Assembly: GCA_963677655.1 (NCBI GenBank)
Contig: OY782089.1
Reading direction: 5' to 3' (one strand)
DNA length: 64,000 nt
Origin: Saccharicrinis sp963677655
Lineage (GTDB): Bacteria > Bacteroidota > Bacteroidia > Bacteroidales > Marinilabiliaceae
Position 1 is the first letter of the stretch, and every line of letters starts with the position of its first letter. The translations under genes and the position numbers were made by a program. Under the pieces are notes generated by a model that ran no database searches, was not told the origin of the DNA, and saw only the letters and a list, made by a program, of their open reading frames with translations. This document shows positions 35,873 through 46,700 of this stretch, piece by piece.

Positions 35873-38800
35873 TTATAATCCAATTTTTACACCTAAGAAT
35901 ATTGAAGTAAACTGAGGTGTTAAACCTGCATCTATACCTTGCTGATAACTAACTCCTGACATACTAACCTCTGGATCATACCCTAGATAATCAGTTAATG
36001 TAAACAAGTTATTAGCAGTAACGCTAAATGAAATGTCCTTTGTAAATTTCTTTAAGATATCCGGACTATACGACAAACTCAATGTTTTTAATCGGATATA
36101 AGATCCATCTTCTATCCATCTGTCAGAGAAGCGTGAGTTTCCGGTTGCATCACCATACTCAGCACGAGGAATAGTAGTCTGCTGACCTTCAACCTGCCAA
36201 CGGTTAGCAACTGCCTCACTCTGATTTGCAAAACTGCTCATTGATTCAGTTTGTCGGCGTAATGCATTATAAATATCGTTACCCTGACTAAATGTAAAGA
36301 CAGCAGACAATGATACTTTTTTATAAGTGAAGGTATTATAAAACATACCGGTAAAATCAGGATTTGGATCACCAATCACCTGCATATCATTTTCATCTAT
36401 CACCTTATTTCCATCCTTATCATCGAAAATAACATCACCAGCAACAAATGGTTGGTTAAAACCACTATAATCTACCCACGACAAACCTGCCTGATCGGCT
36501 TCTGCCTGAGTTGAATATATTCCTTTTGTTTTATATCCATAAAACAAACCAACAGAACTATCTTCCTGATTAAGAACTGTTGCACCAACACCATCAATAT
36601 TAATAATATTAGATTTTCCAGGTAAAGAAACGATCTTGTTTGCATATTGCGAAACAGATCCCCCAATATCCCATTTAAAATCTTTTCCATTAATAACACG
36701 CGCATTTAAACCAACTTCAAAACCTTTGTTAGTTAATTCACCTTCGTTACTTAAATATCCATCATATCCATAAACGGGATTAACAGAAGTGAAGTTTAAC
36801 AGTTTATCAGTTTTGTTGTTATAAAAATCCACGTTCAATTGAACTCTCTCATTAAGCAAACCTAAATCAACACCAAAATTTGCCTTAACCGTGTTTTCCC
36901 ATTGTATTGATGAGTTAGCAAGGTTACCACTAATTAAACCAGTACCATACATGTAACGGGTAGATACAAAATATGAATGAGCATTATAGTTACCCACAGC
37001 ATCGTTACCGGTAATACCATAACTACCACGAAGCTTAAACTGACTAATAAATGGCACATTGCTCATAAAATTTTCTGAAGAAACCATCCATGCGGCACCT
37101 ATACTTGGGAACAAACCATATTTGCTTCCTGAATCACCCTCACCAAAACGTGAAGAACCTTCGTAAGAAACACTGGCATTCACGAAATACTTATTAAGGA
37201 ATCCGTAATTAATATTTGAATATAATGAAGCATATTTCCAGTTACCAATACTACCGGAAGTAATATAAGTTTCTCTATCTCCACTCTGTAGCGAAGTAAA
37301 CTCATCATCACTTGAGTTACCACTTTCAGAATACGAATTTTCGTAAGTATTTACATTATATCTTGTCCCTACGTGAACCCCATATTCATGCTTATGAGTT
37401 TTCACATTAAAGCTCAATCGGGTATCATTGTAAATTGAAAAATAACGCTCTACTCTAGTTCCTGCTGAACGATACAATACATCACCATAAATATTTTCGC
37501 TGGTAGTTAATCCATTATCTGGGAAGAAAACATCATCACGATTGTAAATATAATTAGACCCGATAATAGATGTCAGTTTTACCTTATCTGTAAGATCATA
37601 TCCAAATTTAAAGTTACCATATAACTTATAATTGGTGTTTTCATTTTCAACCTCATTGGTTAAAACACTAGGGTTGGTAAAACCACCAATCGGATCCACA
37701 TCTTCATAAATATCTGTGATAATACCATCACCACCTATTACGGTAGGTGCAAGTATTGGGGCTTTAATAAGCGCAGTATAGATGGGAGATGTACGACCCA
37801 ACATACCATCATCCGACAGTTTGTTTTTTTGATAACTTACCGCAAGGTTTGTTAAAATAGAAAGCTTTTCGGTAACTGTAGACTCCGAGTTAAAACGGGT
37901 AGAGAAGCGTTGAGAAGAAGTATTTTCTACAACTCCACTATTATCCATAAAACCAATAGACAAACCATATTTAGCAATTTCATCACCTCCGGTTACTCTA
38001 AAGAAATAGTCCTGAGTATAACTGTTTTCGAATATTTCTTTTTGCCAATCAGTATTGTTATGATATCTCTGATAATCTTCAAAAAGTTGATTCTCATTTA
38101 GATAATCTAATTTTGAAACTTCATCTTCGGTATATAATCCAGAGCTATTTAGTTGGTTTACCAAATAACTCTTGTATTCTGATGCCTCCATCATTGGAAT
38201 ATTTGTTGGAGCCAGGTTTAATCCGCCTTGTATTGAGAAGTCTATTTTTGTAGCAACATCATTTGTTCTGGTTGTTTCAATCAAAATAACCCCATTGGCA
38301 GCTTTTGAACCATATAAAGAAGTAGCATCTTTAATTACGGTAATATTCGCAATATCTTTTGGATTAATATCTGCTAGCGGATCATAGGTATATCCCTGAA
38401 TTAAAGATCCTGCAAAAATATTGTTTTCCATGATCATACCATCAACTACAATTAGAGGCTGTCCTGAAGCCAATAAAGAGTTATATCCCCTGATAAACAT
38501 ATTTGATCCAACTCCGGGAACTCCGGAACGATCTAAAGTACGCATACCAGAAACTTGTCCCTTCATATACTTAGCTACTGTACGAGAACTATTACCCACA
38601 TCACCAATTATTGAACTAATTGAATTGGTTACCGATGTGCGCGATTGTTTATCAACCGGCATTAAAACATCGCCATAACTAGAATTAAATCCTTTTTCAA
38701 ATAATTGTATTTCAATTTGAGTTCTTCCTTTTAAGGCAACTTCGGCATAAGCATAATCGGGGCTTTTTACCATAAGGGTTACCTTATAATTTGGAACATC

Positions 38801-39022
38801 AATAGTAAAATCACCATCCTTTCCGGTAAAAACCGAAGAAAAGGATGTTACAAGAACGTTTGCACCAACTACCGGTTCTCCGGAAGCTGCATCTATTACC
38901 TTACCTGTTACTTTAAGTGTATTTACCTCCTGTGCATTTACCTGAAATATAGAAAGGCATGCCACAAACAACACTAAAGTATATATATGCCTGAGCTTTA
39001 TCATAATAAAATTATTATTCAT
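35873..39022 (-). CDS. susC: SusC-family TonB-dependent transporter (SusC2)
   Basis: Outer-membrane importer of 1049 residues for oligosaccharides, driven by TonB. Signal peptide ends VNAQ at about residue 31; ATG at 39004 is an alternative start. Order of domains: carboxypeptidase-regulatory-like domain (KVTGKVIDAASGEPVVGANV, 36-110), plug (about 120-250, with PLIVVDGMIMENN and ITVIKDATSLYGSKAANGVILI), then the beta-barrel ending in IFLGVKIGL with the terminal aromatic/hydrophobic signature. It differs clearly from SusC1, so the two pairs probably take different oligosaccharides. It lies 18 bp after FAS1-C. Confidence 0.95.
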   Translation of the reverse strand: MNNNFIMIKLRHIYTLVLFVACLSIFQVNAQEVNTLKVTGKVIDAASGEPVVGANVLVTSFSSVFTGKDGDFTIDVPNYKVTLMVKSPDYAYAEVALKGRTQIEIQLFEKGFNSSYGDVLMPVDKQSRTSVTNSISSIIGDVGNSSRTVAKYMKGQVSGMRTLDRSGVPGVGSNMFIRGYNSLLASGQPLIVVDGMIMENNIFAGSLIQGYTYDPLADINPKDIANITVIKDATSLYGSKAANGVILIETTRTNDVATKIDFSIQGGLNLAPTNIPMMEASEYKSYLVNQLNSSGLYTEDEVSKLDYLNENQLFEDYQRYHNNTDWQKEIFENSYTQDYFFRVTGGDEIAKYGLSIGFMDNSGVVENTSSQRFSTRFNSESTVTEKLSILTNLAVSYQKNKLSDDGMLGRTSPIYTALIKAPILAPTVIGGDGIITDIYEDVDPIGGFTNPSVLTNEVENENTNYKLYGNFKFGYDLTDKVKLTSIIGSNYIYNRDDVFFPDNGLTTSENIYGDVLYRSAGTRVERYFSIYNDTRLSFNVKTHKHEYGVHVGTRYNVNTYENSYSESGNSSDDEFTSLQSGDRETYITSGSIGNWKYASLYSNINYGFLNKYFVNASVSYEGSSRFGEGDSGSKYGLFPSIGAAWMVSSENFMSNVPFISQFKLRGSYGITGNDAVGNYNAHSYFVSTRYMYGTGLISGNLANSSIQWENTVKANFGVDLGLLNERVQLNVDFYNNKTDKLLNFTSVNPVYGYDGYLSNEGELTNKGFEVGLNARVINGKDFKWDIGGSVSQYANKIVSLPGKSNIINIDGVGATVLNQEDSSVGLFYGYKTKGIYSTQAEADQAGLSWVDYSGFNQPFVAGDVIFDDKDGNKVIDENDMQVIGDPNPDFTGMFYNTFTYKKVSLSAVFTFSQGNDIYNALRRQTESMSSFANQSEAVANRWQVEGQQTTIPRAEYGDATGNSRFSDRWIEDGSYIRLKTLSLSYSPDILKKFTKDISFSVTANNLFTLTDYLGYDPEVSMSGVSYQQGIDAGLTPQFTSIFLGVKIGL

Positions 39023-39040
39023 CTATTTTATATTTTTTAT

Positions 39041-40540
39041 CTATTCTGCAGGAACCAACTCTAAGTAATCAATTCCAACCATCCTATCGTAATATACAGA
39101 TGCTGCATCACTTACATCCATTATTACTTTAACCTTAACAGAATAGCTATTACCCGTATCATCATCAATAAAAACAGGTATATCATAAGTATCGCCTATT
39201 TTAACGCGCTCCTCTGAATAATTGTTAACAACTTCCGAAGGTATCTGGTAAACTGTTGTACCATCCGGACCTTTAACAGTGACTTCAAACCTCAATTGGG
39301 TTTCACTTGTAGCTCCAACCGGAGAATACTTGATATACAAATCATACTTAGCTGAGAGAACATTACTGAAAGCCACCTCAAAATAATCATTCGCATCAGA
39401 TATTTTATCTCCCACAAACATGATTTTATTGGTAAACAAACCAGATGCTGTGACATCATATTTTTTATTAATTGTAAATTCTGATAAAGAACCTACTTCC
39501 CTGCGTTCGGTATCCTCTATTTCGTACCTAACAGGTTTATAAATTAAATCTTTCACATCAAAAGTATAGCTATTGGGCACTAATAAGCTACCATTACTTA
39601 ACTCTATCTCATTTCCCAGAACCGATTGATCTACATATACAAGGTTACCTGCAGTATTGGTAACATAACCTTCTGTTATTTCATCTGTATCTATCCATGG
39701 GAAATTTAAGTTGTTATAAATAGTAAGTTGTGTATTAGTATTTACCACATCTGCATCAGGATGCGCAAAATAAGGACTGAGCTGACTGTAAGCATAGTTA
39801 TATACTTCATCGCTTAAAGCAACCAGACTATAACGCTCTTCTTCCGAATTTAAATTTCCCAGCACCTCAAAGTAAGAGTTCGACTCAACAAATACTGAAT
39901 CGTAAACAGTTTGACCTAAACTATTTGTACCGGTAACAACACTATTTTCGCTATCGAAGAGAGTTACATTATATTGTGCCAAAAACTCGTTCATGCCAGT
40001 ATAATCATCTGAGTTCGTAAAATAACTCCAGATATTTTCACGCACAAAAGCTACATCACTAATGGTATGAAGAATTCCATTACTACACAAATTGTCTTCT
40101 GAAACTACATCAACTCCAGAAAAAGTTGATGTACTACTCTTAGTTGAGTATACGATATATTTATTATTAAGCACCTTTACTAATCCATCTTCAATATTGC
40201 TTGTTGTTGTAAAAGAATATTGACTGATGTGATTACTTATTAAATCTTTAAGTCGTTCCGGATCATTCAAAATTTCAACCGGAACATTAGCAAATGCATC
40301 ATTAACCGGAGCCCATACTGTATATGCCTGATCCAGTGCAATAACATCATCTAACTCAGTTTGTGTCAGATAACCTGCAAAAGTACTCAACTCTGGATTT
40401 GCTTTTATCAGTGATAACAAATCGGTATTTAACCTGCTATCACTCTGCTCATAGTGATCGTCCCATTGCTCGCTATCGCAAGCACCCATGGCCAGCACCA
40501 TTATCAGAGCAAGTAAACTATGTAATATTTTATTATTCAT
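39041..40540 (-). CDS. FAS1 (fasciclin) lipoprotein with C-terminal beta-sandwich (FAS1-C)
   Basis: Surface lipoprotein of 499 residues. The start is taken at ATG 40540, which directly begins a signal with AMGAC (Cys21); the longer frame to 40588 adds a polar stretch before the signal. The first FAS1 domain (about 38-155) shows FAGYLTQTELDDVIALDQAYTVWAPVNDAF and SNGILHTISDV. A degenerate second FAS1 unit follows (about 165-340). Residues about 345-499 form a separate beta-sandwich ending IDYLELVPAE, similar to the end of FAS1-B. It sits where PULs often encode a surface glycan-binding protein, so I infer binding of the polysaccharide. No enzyme motif seen. Confidence 0.8.
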   Translation of the reverse strand: MNNKILHSLLALIMVLAMGACDSEQWDDHYEQSDSRLNTDLLSLIKANPELSTFAGYLTQTELDDVIALDQAYTVWAPVNDAFANVPVEILNDPERLKDLISNHISQYSFTTTSNIEDGLVKVLNNKYIVYSTKSSTSTFSGVDVVSEDNLCSNGILHTISDVAFVRENIWSYFTNSDDYTGMNEFLAQYNVTLFDSENSVVTGTNSLGQTVYDSVFVESNSYFEVLGNLNSEEERYSLVALSDEVYNYAYSQLSPYFAHPDADVVNTNTQLTIYNNLNFPWIDTDEITEGYVTNTAGNLVYVDQSVLGNEIELSNGSLLVPNSYTFDVKDLIYKPVRYEIEDTERREVGSLSEFTINKKYDVTASGLFTNKIMFVGDKISDANDYFEVAFSNVLSAKYDLYIKYSPVGATSETQLRFEVTVKGPDGTTVYQIPSEVVNNYSEERVKIGDTYDIPVFIDDDTGNSYSVKVKVIMDVSDAASVYYDRMVGIDYLELVPAE

Positions 40541-40640
40541 CTGATTATTTTTTTTGTTATTATCTCTCTCAATAAGTTGAGAGAACAAGCAGATAGTTTA
40601 TATAGTTATCTATCTGCCTGTTATATAGATATTAGTACTA

Positions 40641-42278
40641 TTAGTCTACTGGTATAAATTCAAAGTAATCCAAAGGAATACCCCCACTTTTTACGGCTAC
40701 CAGTTTAATCGTATGTCTCATTTGCACCGGACATAATAATTCTCTGGTAACAACACGTCTCATGGTATTAGCTGCATCACTCTGTTTATCACCTGCCGCA
40801 TTGGTAACCCATTCTAAACCTCTACGCCATCCGTTGGATTCCATGGCAACAGAATCAGGGAAACCTACTTTAGTACCTTTTGTTGTTAAATCATAAATAG
40901 AACCAATAGGTTCGCCGTCCCAGTAAACCTGGAATTTACCACGAGCATTATTACCTCCGTTTGCACAAATCAGGAATTCGTACTTACCCTTGGCCAAAAT
41001 AGGCGTTTTAAATTCGTACCAAACGCAACCTCCCATATCAAAGATATTTCGATTCAGGTTTTTATAACTCGATTTAGCCATCCAACGAATGGTATTAGTT
41101 GGAGGATACCAATCTACATCCTGGTATTTATCAGCAGTTACTTTACTATAATTCCTTACAAGGTTTGCGATTACTTCGGGTTGTTCCGAAACCGGGTCGA
41201 AAAAGATATGCTTGGCTTTAGGAATAAAAATCTCCATTAAAGTATCAACAGTATGGTAAACCCCATTTTTAGCAGGATAATTACTTAACTTACTATATAA
41301 TGATACCCATGTTTCAACTTCTTCTCCTGTTTCAGATTCGTTAATTTTTAATATATCGTCGTTTTTATCAACTTTTATGGCATTATTCACTAATACTGTA
41401 CTTAAAAATCCTTCAAGAGGAATGTCTGCTGAATACAAAAATGACTCAGTGGCATGGTAAGCCATAAAACGATTTAAACCATTCGATGCCTCTTCATAAT
41501 TTGTTTCCCCTTCTGCATATTTAGCTGCGAGATCGTCAAACGAATTAATACCTGATAATGCAAATACAGAGTCTGTTTCAGCAAAAATGGTAAAGTTCTT
41601 TTTTGTACCAACATCTGTTAATTTTACACAGAAGTCATCGTATAAACCAGTTTGTTTTAAAGCTTCAACAAAAATGGTATGCTTACCTGCCTTTTCAATT
41701 ACCACAGGAACCGGATCAGAAAATGGAGTAAGAACTTTATCAATACAATGAATATACCCGTTATCTGATCTAATATCGTATTGCAACAATTGGGCTTCCC
41801 TGTTAATAATTACATTACCAATACCCCCACCTAGCAGGTACGACGAAGTTAAATAATCACCTGTGTAAGTAGTATCCGGCAAACGTCCTTCAATAAAACT
41901 ACTGGCACCTACACTTTTTGCCATAGTATGAAATCTAACAAGCTCTTTTACTTCCTCAATTTGTTCAACATCTGTAATTTCATTAACCGAGTTAACACCC
42001 CAACGTTCTTTTATGTAAGGATCCAAAACTTCGTTAACAGGTACAAAACAAGTATATGAACCATAAGATTGTAAAGCCGTATAATATCCGGTTAAATTAA
42101 GCATATCAACAAAAGTTGAAAACTTTTCAGGACTTGCATCCAGGGTCCTGGCAATAGTCATTTCATCAGTTGTAAAAAAGGTTTTATCATCCAAACCGTC
42201 ATCACATCCAACGCCAATAACCATAACCAATAGTATGGTAACTACTATTAAACCTGATAAACCTATTATTTTTTTCAT
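40641..42278 (-). CDS. FAS1 (fasciclin) lipoprotein with C-terminal beta-sandwich (FAS1-B)
   Basis: Surface lipoprotein of 545 residues. Start at ATG 42278, with a long hydrophobic segment and lipobox VIGVGC (Cys25). FAS1 unit 1 (about 45-195) has FSTFVDMLNLTGYYTAL and YTCFVPVNEVLDPYI; unit 2 (about 200-350) has TIFVEALKQTGLYDDF and FTIFAETDSVF and ends AKNGVYHTVDTLMEIF. Residues about 385-545 are a beta-sandwich (GGCVWYEFKTPILAKGKYEF, GKFQVYWDGEPIGSIYDL, LDYFEFIPVD). Such a module resembles carbohydrate-binding modules in outline. It follows SusD1 by 24 bp, the usual position for a SusE-like binding protein. Role inferred from position and fold. Confidence 0.82.
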   Translation of the reverse strand: MKKIIGLSGLIVVTILLVMVIGVGCDDGLDDKTFFTTDEMTIARTLDASPEKFSTFVDMLNLTGYYTALQSYGSYTCFVPVNEVLDPYIKERWGVNSVNEITDVEQIEEVKELVRFHTMAKSVGASSFIEGRLPDTTYTGDYLTSSYLLGGGIGNVIINREAQLLQYDIRSDNGYIHCIDKVLTPFSDPVPVVIEKAGKHTIFVEALKQTGLYDDFCVKLTDVGTKKNFTIFAETDSVFALSGINSFDDLAAKYAEGETNYEEASNGLNRFMAYHATESFLYSADIPLEGFLSTVLVNNAIKVDKNDDILKINESETGEEVETWVSLYSKLSNYPAKNGVYHTVDTLMEIFIPKAKHIFFDPVSEQPEVIANLVRNYSKVTADKYQDVDWYPPTNTIRWMAKSSYKNLNRNIFDMGGCVWYEFKTPILAKGKYEFLICANGGNNARGKFQVYWDGEPIGSIYDLTTKGTKVGFPDSVAMESNGWRRGLEWVTNAAGDKQSDAANTMRRVVTRELLCPVQMRHTIKLVAVKSGGIPLDYFEFIPVD

Positions 42279-42302
42279 GTGTTTAATTTTTTTGTTTGAC
42301 AA

Positions 42303-43754
42303 TTAGTTGATATAGTATGGATTTTGCTCCAGATTTGGATTCAGGTTTAGCTCATTCTGATAAATAGGCAAGAAATAAGATGCTGTATCAGAATAATAAC
42401 TTTCTATAATTTCGTAATTATCGGCCCCTGCTTTAAGCTCAACCAAATCCGTAATTAAAAACTGATCTTCAAAATTGTTACGCCTTGCATATCGTAACAA
42501 ATCATACCATCGTTTCCCTTCAAAAGCAAACTCTTTTTGTCTTTCTTCCAAAACATTTAAGTATAAATTATCTTCTTCAAGAATCTCCCCTGTAGCCCTA
42601 AAATGTACTTCATTAATCAGATCATAAGCCTTACTTTCATCCTTTTGTGTTTCCGATAACAAGTAGGCTTCTGCCTGCATTAACAAAACATCTGCGTAAC
42701 GATAAAAAATCCAGGTGTTATAAAATTCTGCAGCGGTACGGAATGTACCAGCTTTAGCATCAACTCCGGCATACTTAAACACAACACCGGTTGAAAAATC
42801 AAAACTTGCCCTGTTTGCCCGTACATCATTTACATTTTCCATATACAGACTCATGATTTCATCATAAGGCGTCACCATTGGATCGTAATAATAAAAGTAG
42901 TTTCTAAGAGTACTGAAAATATCATCAAATTGAAGTTCAAATATCCCTTCTGATGAATTTCCTTCAAAGAAAATAGAGTTAAACCATTCCGTACCGTCAA
43001 CAAGACTGTATTTTTCTAAATCAATAACTGCCTGGCAGGCACTGATACACTCATCATATTTGCTTTGCCATAAATAAATATCAGCCAATAGCGAGTAAGC
43101 AGCACCTTTTGTTAATCTTCCCTTATCATATTTAACACCTTCTTCATACGAAATCGGTAAATCTTCAACCACGGAAACAATATCAGCAGTAATTTTATTT
43201 AAAATTACACCCTCGCTGCTTTTTGTTGGATAAAAATCAGCCTGATCGCTTAATGTAGCTTCCAAAATAAGCGGTACCTCTTTATAATTTTTTACCAAAA
43301 GAAAATAAACTAACGAACGCAACGTAGTAGCTTCTGCTTTGTAACGTTTTAATGCGAGCTCTGTAAAAGTAGGATCATTAGCTTTGGCATCGTCAGCGAA
43401 TGCCAATACCATATTACAATAGTTAATGGTTTTATAGAAAGTACTCCAATTCACATATCCATTGGTAGGTATCATATAATTCTTCATCATGTTTTGAGCA
43501 TTACTACTGGCATCTATCGAAACCAACATCTCAGCCCTTGCCTCACCAAAAAGAAGAACCCTTTCCATAAAATTGTTTTCATTCATGGATGCATATATAC
43601 CGGCCACAGCAGAATTTACCTGTTCCTTATTCTGCCAAAACTCATCCTGGACCAGATCATCCTTAGGAGTCAACTCCAAAAAATCGCTACAGCTTGTAGT
43701 AAGCATTGTTAAAATGCCTAGTGCAACACTGATTTTTAATATATATTTTCGCAT
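42303..43754 (-). CDS. susD: SusD-family glycan-binding lipoprotein (SusD1)
   Basis: SusD/RagB lipoprotein of 483 residues. Lipoprotein signal TMLTTSC with Cys22, followed by the classic SDFLELTPKDDLVQDEFW start. The middle shows the TPR helices (GAAYSLLADIYLWQSKYDECISACQAVI), and the C-terminal hallmark is LEERQKEFAFEGKRWYDLLRY. It ends in the family signature NPNLEQNPYY. It starts 11 bp after SusC1, so the two form one transporter complex in the outer membrane. Shorter than SusD2 and clearly different in sequence, which suggests that the two pairs recognise different products. Confidence 0.96.
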   Translation of the reverse strand: MRKYILKISVALGILTMLTTSCSDFLELTPKDDLVQDEFWQNKEQVNSAVAGIYASMNENNFMERVLLFGEARAEMLVSIDASSNAQNMMKNYMIPTNGYVNWSTFYKTINYCNMVLAFADDAKANDPTFTELALKRYKAEATTLRSLVYFLLVKNYKEVPLILEATLSDQADFYPTKSSEGVILNKITADIVSVVEDLPISYEEGVKYDKGRLTKGAAYSLLADIYLWQSKYDECISACQAVIDLEKYSLVDGTEWFNSIFFEGNSSEGIFELQFDDIFSTLRNYFYYYDPMVTPYDEIMSLYMENVNDVRANRASFDFSTGVVFKYAGVDAKAGTFRTAAEFYNTWIFYRYADVLLMQAEAYLLSETQKDESKAYDLINEVHFRATGEILEEDNLYLNVLEERQKEFAFEGKRWYDLLRYARRNNFEDQFLITDLVELKAGADNYEIIESYYSDTASYFLPIYQNELNLNPNLEQNPYYIN

Positions 43755-43765
43755 AATAATTCTAT

Positions 43766-46700
43766 TTAAAATGATAAGTTTAATCCTAAAGTAACCTGTT
43801 TCGATCGTGGCGTCTGGTTTTTATCAAAACCTAAGTTTTTCCAGTTATTACTTGCACCTGTTTCAGGATCCGGACCAGTATATTTGGTAAATGTCAAAAT
43901 ATTTTCTGCATTGATATAAACACTTGCCTTTGTAAAGCCAATACGCTTAACTAAAGTCTTTGGAAGTGTATATTTTAGTGCCATACGCTTCAAACGTAAA
44001 AAAGAAGCATCTTCAAGATATCTATCAGAACCCAGGTTGTTACGGTTACTGTTGTAATAAGCACGTGGAATATCTGTCTCATCTCCTTCAAACCTCCATC
44101 TGCGCAATGTCGCTGTACTTTGGTTTTCATATCCGCTCATACTTTCGGTATTCATACGGGCAAGGTTGATAACCTCCTGCTTATACCTGAAGTTAAAAAA
44201 TACATTTAACGAAATATTTTTATAAGAAATCCTCGGACCAAATCCCCCATGTAGTTTGGTGTTGGCATTACCAATATAAACCACATCCATTTCGTTGATA
44301 TTACCATCGTGGTTAATATCCTCATATTTTGCATCACCGGCCTGAAATGTACTTGAAGTATTAAACTTCATCACCTTAGCAACACCATTCATATCGTAAA
44401 TAATATCACCATTTTTATCCTTTGCATACAAATCATCAGAAGTACTATAAACTCCCTTATATCTATATCCATAAAAGGAACCAATAGGATTACCCTCCTG
44501 AATGCGTCGTAAATAACCTCCTGAACCAGTAGTCAAAGGATTACCTTCCTCTACATCCATGGCATCAGTTATCTCAACAATTTCGTTAATGTTTTGAGAT
44601 ATATTAAAGTTGAAATCTAATTTAAAGTCTTTCTTTTTAATGATTGTGCTCATAACATTGAACTCCCATCCTTTGTTTTCAATAGTTCCAACGTTTAAGT
44701 ACGCTAATGATGAGTATCCTGAAGTTGTTGGTATTGAAGTGTTTTTACTCAACATATCTTCAGTACGTTTTAAATACACATCAAAATCAGCATCTAACCT
44801 TCCTTTAAACAAGCGGGCATTAAATCCAACATTCTGCTGTGTAACGGTTTCCCATTTTAATCCATCCAATTCAATACTTTGTGAGTAAGCCGGACGCACA
44901 TCAATATAGTTATAATCATATGTTGAATACACGTTGTACTGACCATAATTAAAGCCAGGAGAGTTACCGTTTTTACCATAACTTGCCCTAACACTTAATT
45001 CATCAATCCATGAAGCCGATTTTAAGAAGCTTTCTTCATTAATCAGCCATTTTGCACTAATACTTGGAAATAAACCAAAGCGGTTATCATCTCCAAATCT
45101 GGAACTTCCTTCGTAGTTTAAACCTCCACCTAAAATATATTTGTCTTTAAACATATAGTTGAAAGCTGTGCTATAAGTCAATTGTCTGTATTGTGTATAC
45201 GATGACGATAATGAATTTCCTGAGCCTTCAATACGGGTGTCAATAATAGGTGTTTGCAATAAGGTACTTGGACTGTTACTTGTGGATGCCTCATAAGTTT
45301 GCGTAGTTTTATCGTATGTAATAAATTTGGCATTAATAAACAAAGAATGGTCTTCATTTATCTTTGGCGTCCAGGTTAAACGGTTTTCAGTTCTCATTAC
45401 AAAAAACTCTTTATCCGTTTGAGTAGATTTATTGGCATATGAACTGGTCCATGTTGTACCTAAGGCCTCCTCAGGAACAAAATGTAGTGTTTTATTGTTG
45501 TTGGCATCAAACGAAACAATACCATCGTATCTAATAGCCGGGTTTAACTCATATCGTACTCTAAAAACCGGAGAAATACGGTTACTTTCCACATTATAAG
45601 TAGCAAGCTTAGCCATTGCAAGCGGGTTGTAGTAAGCAATACCACTACCCTGAAAAGCATCTTCAGGAGTAAAATAGGCTCCTGTTGAATTACCATCTTC
45701 ATCCAGTTCGTAAATAGATTGGTTAGGCATCTTAACCAATGCCACGTTTCTAACACTTGTTTCTGAATCAGAAGATAGTTGAAAAGCCTTATCCAAAGAA
45801 CCATGACTAAAAGCAAGCTCAGAAGTAATCTTCAATTTATCCGATACAAAATAATCCAGAATGGCCCTTGTTGTAAACAACTCGTTTGCCGTTCCAATGG
45901 TTGTACCTGTCTGGCTTTTGTAGCTTGATGATATACGGTACATTGCCTTTTCACCACCACCTGAAATTGAGAAACTGTGATCCTGCGTGTTTCCTATTTG
46001 CGTAATCTCATCTAACCAATTAACATCTTTATTATAATAATTGTATAATTCGTAAGCCGGATCATATTCTACCTGAGGATAATAACCTCTACCTTTAGCT
46101 AGGTGTATGGTTTCTTCCTTTATTAAAGTAGAATACTGCTGACCATTTAACAATGGAATTCCATCAGGTTGCTGACTTAATGAGCCACGGAAACCATAAG
46201 AGAATACAGCTTTACCACGAGCACCTCTTTTTGTTTTAATCATTAATACTCCATTGGCTCCTTTGGAACCATATTGAGCAGTTGCCGCAGCATCTTTTAA
46301 AACCGATATTTCTTCTATATCGTCCGCCGACACACCAATTAATGCAGCATACTCTTCTTCATCTGCAGTACTAAAATCAAAGGTATCATCAAAAGAAGTT
46401 TCAAAAGGGATACCGTTAATTACGATAAGCGGCTCCGAAGAAGTGTTTAATGAGGAAGTACCCCTGATACGTATTGACATTCCAGCACCCGGGTCTCCTG
46501 ACTGAGCTACAATTTCAACACCACTTAATCGCCCTTGTATCTGATCACTAAGAGAAGCTGAAGACACTTCAGTTACATCCTTCATATTAATTGTTTGAAC
46601 AGCTGTAGAAATACGTTTAGGATCCATGGCAAACTCACCATCATCGACCATACGTTGTGCACTAACCACAAACTCATCTATCTCTACTGCAGTTTCCTTT

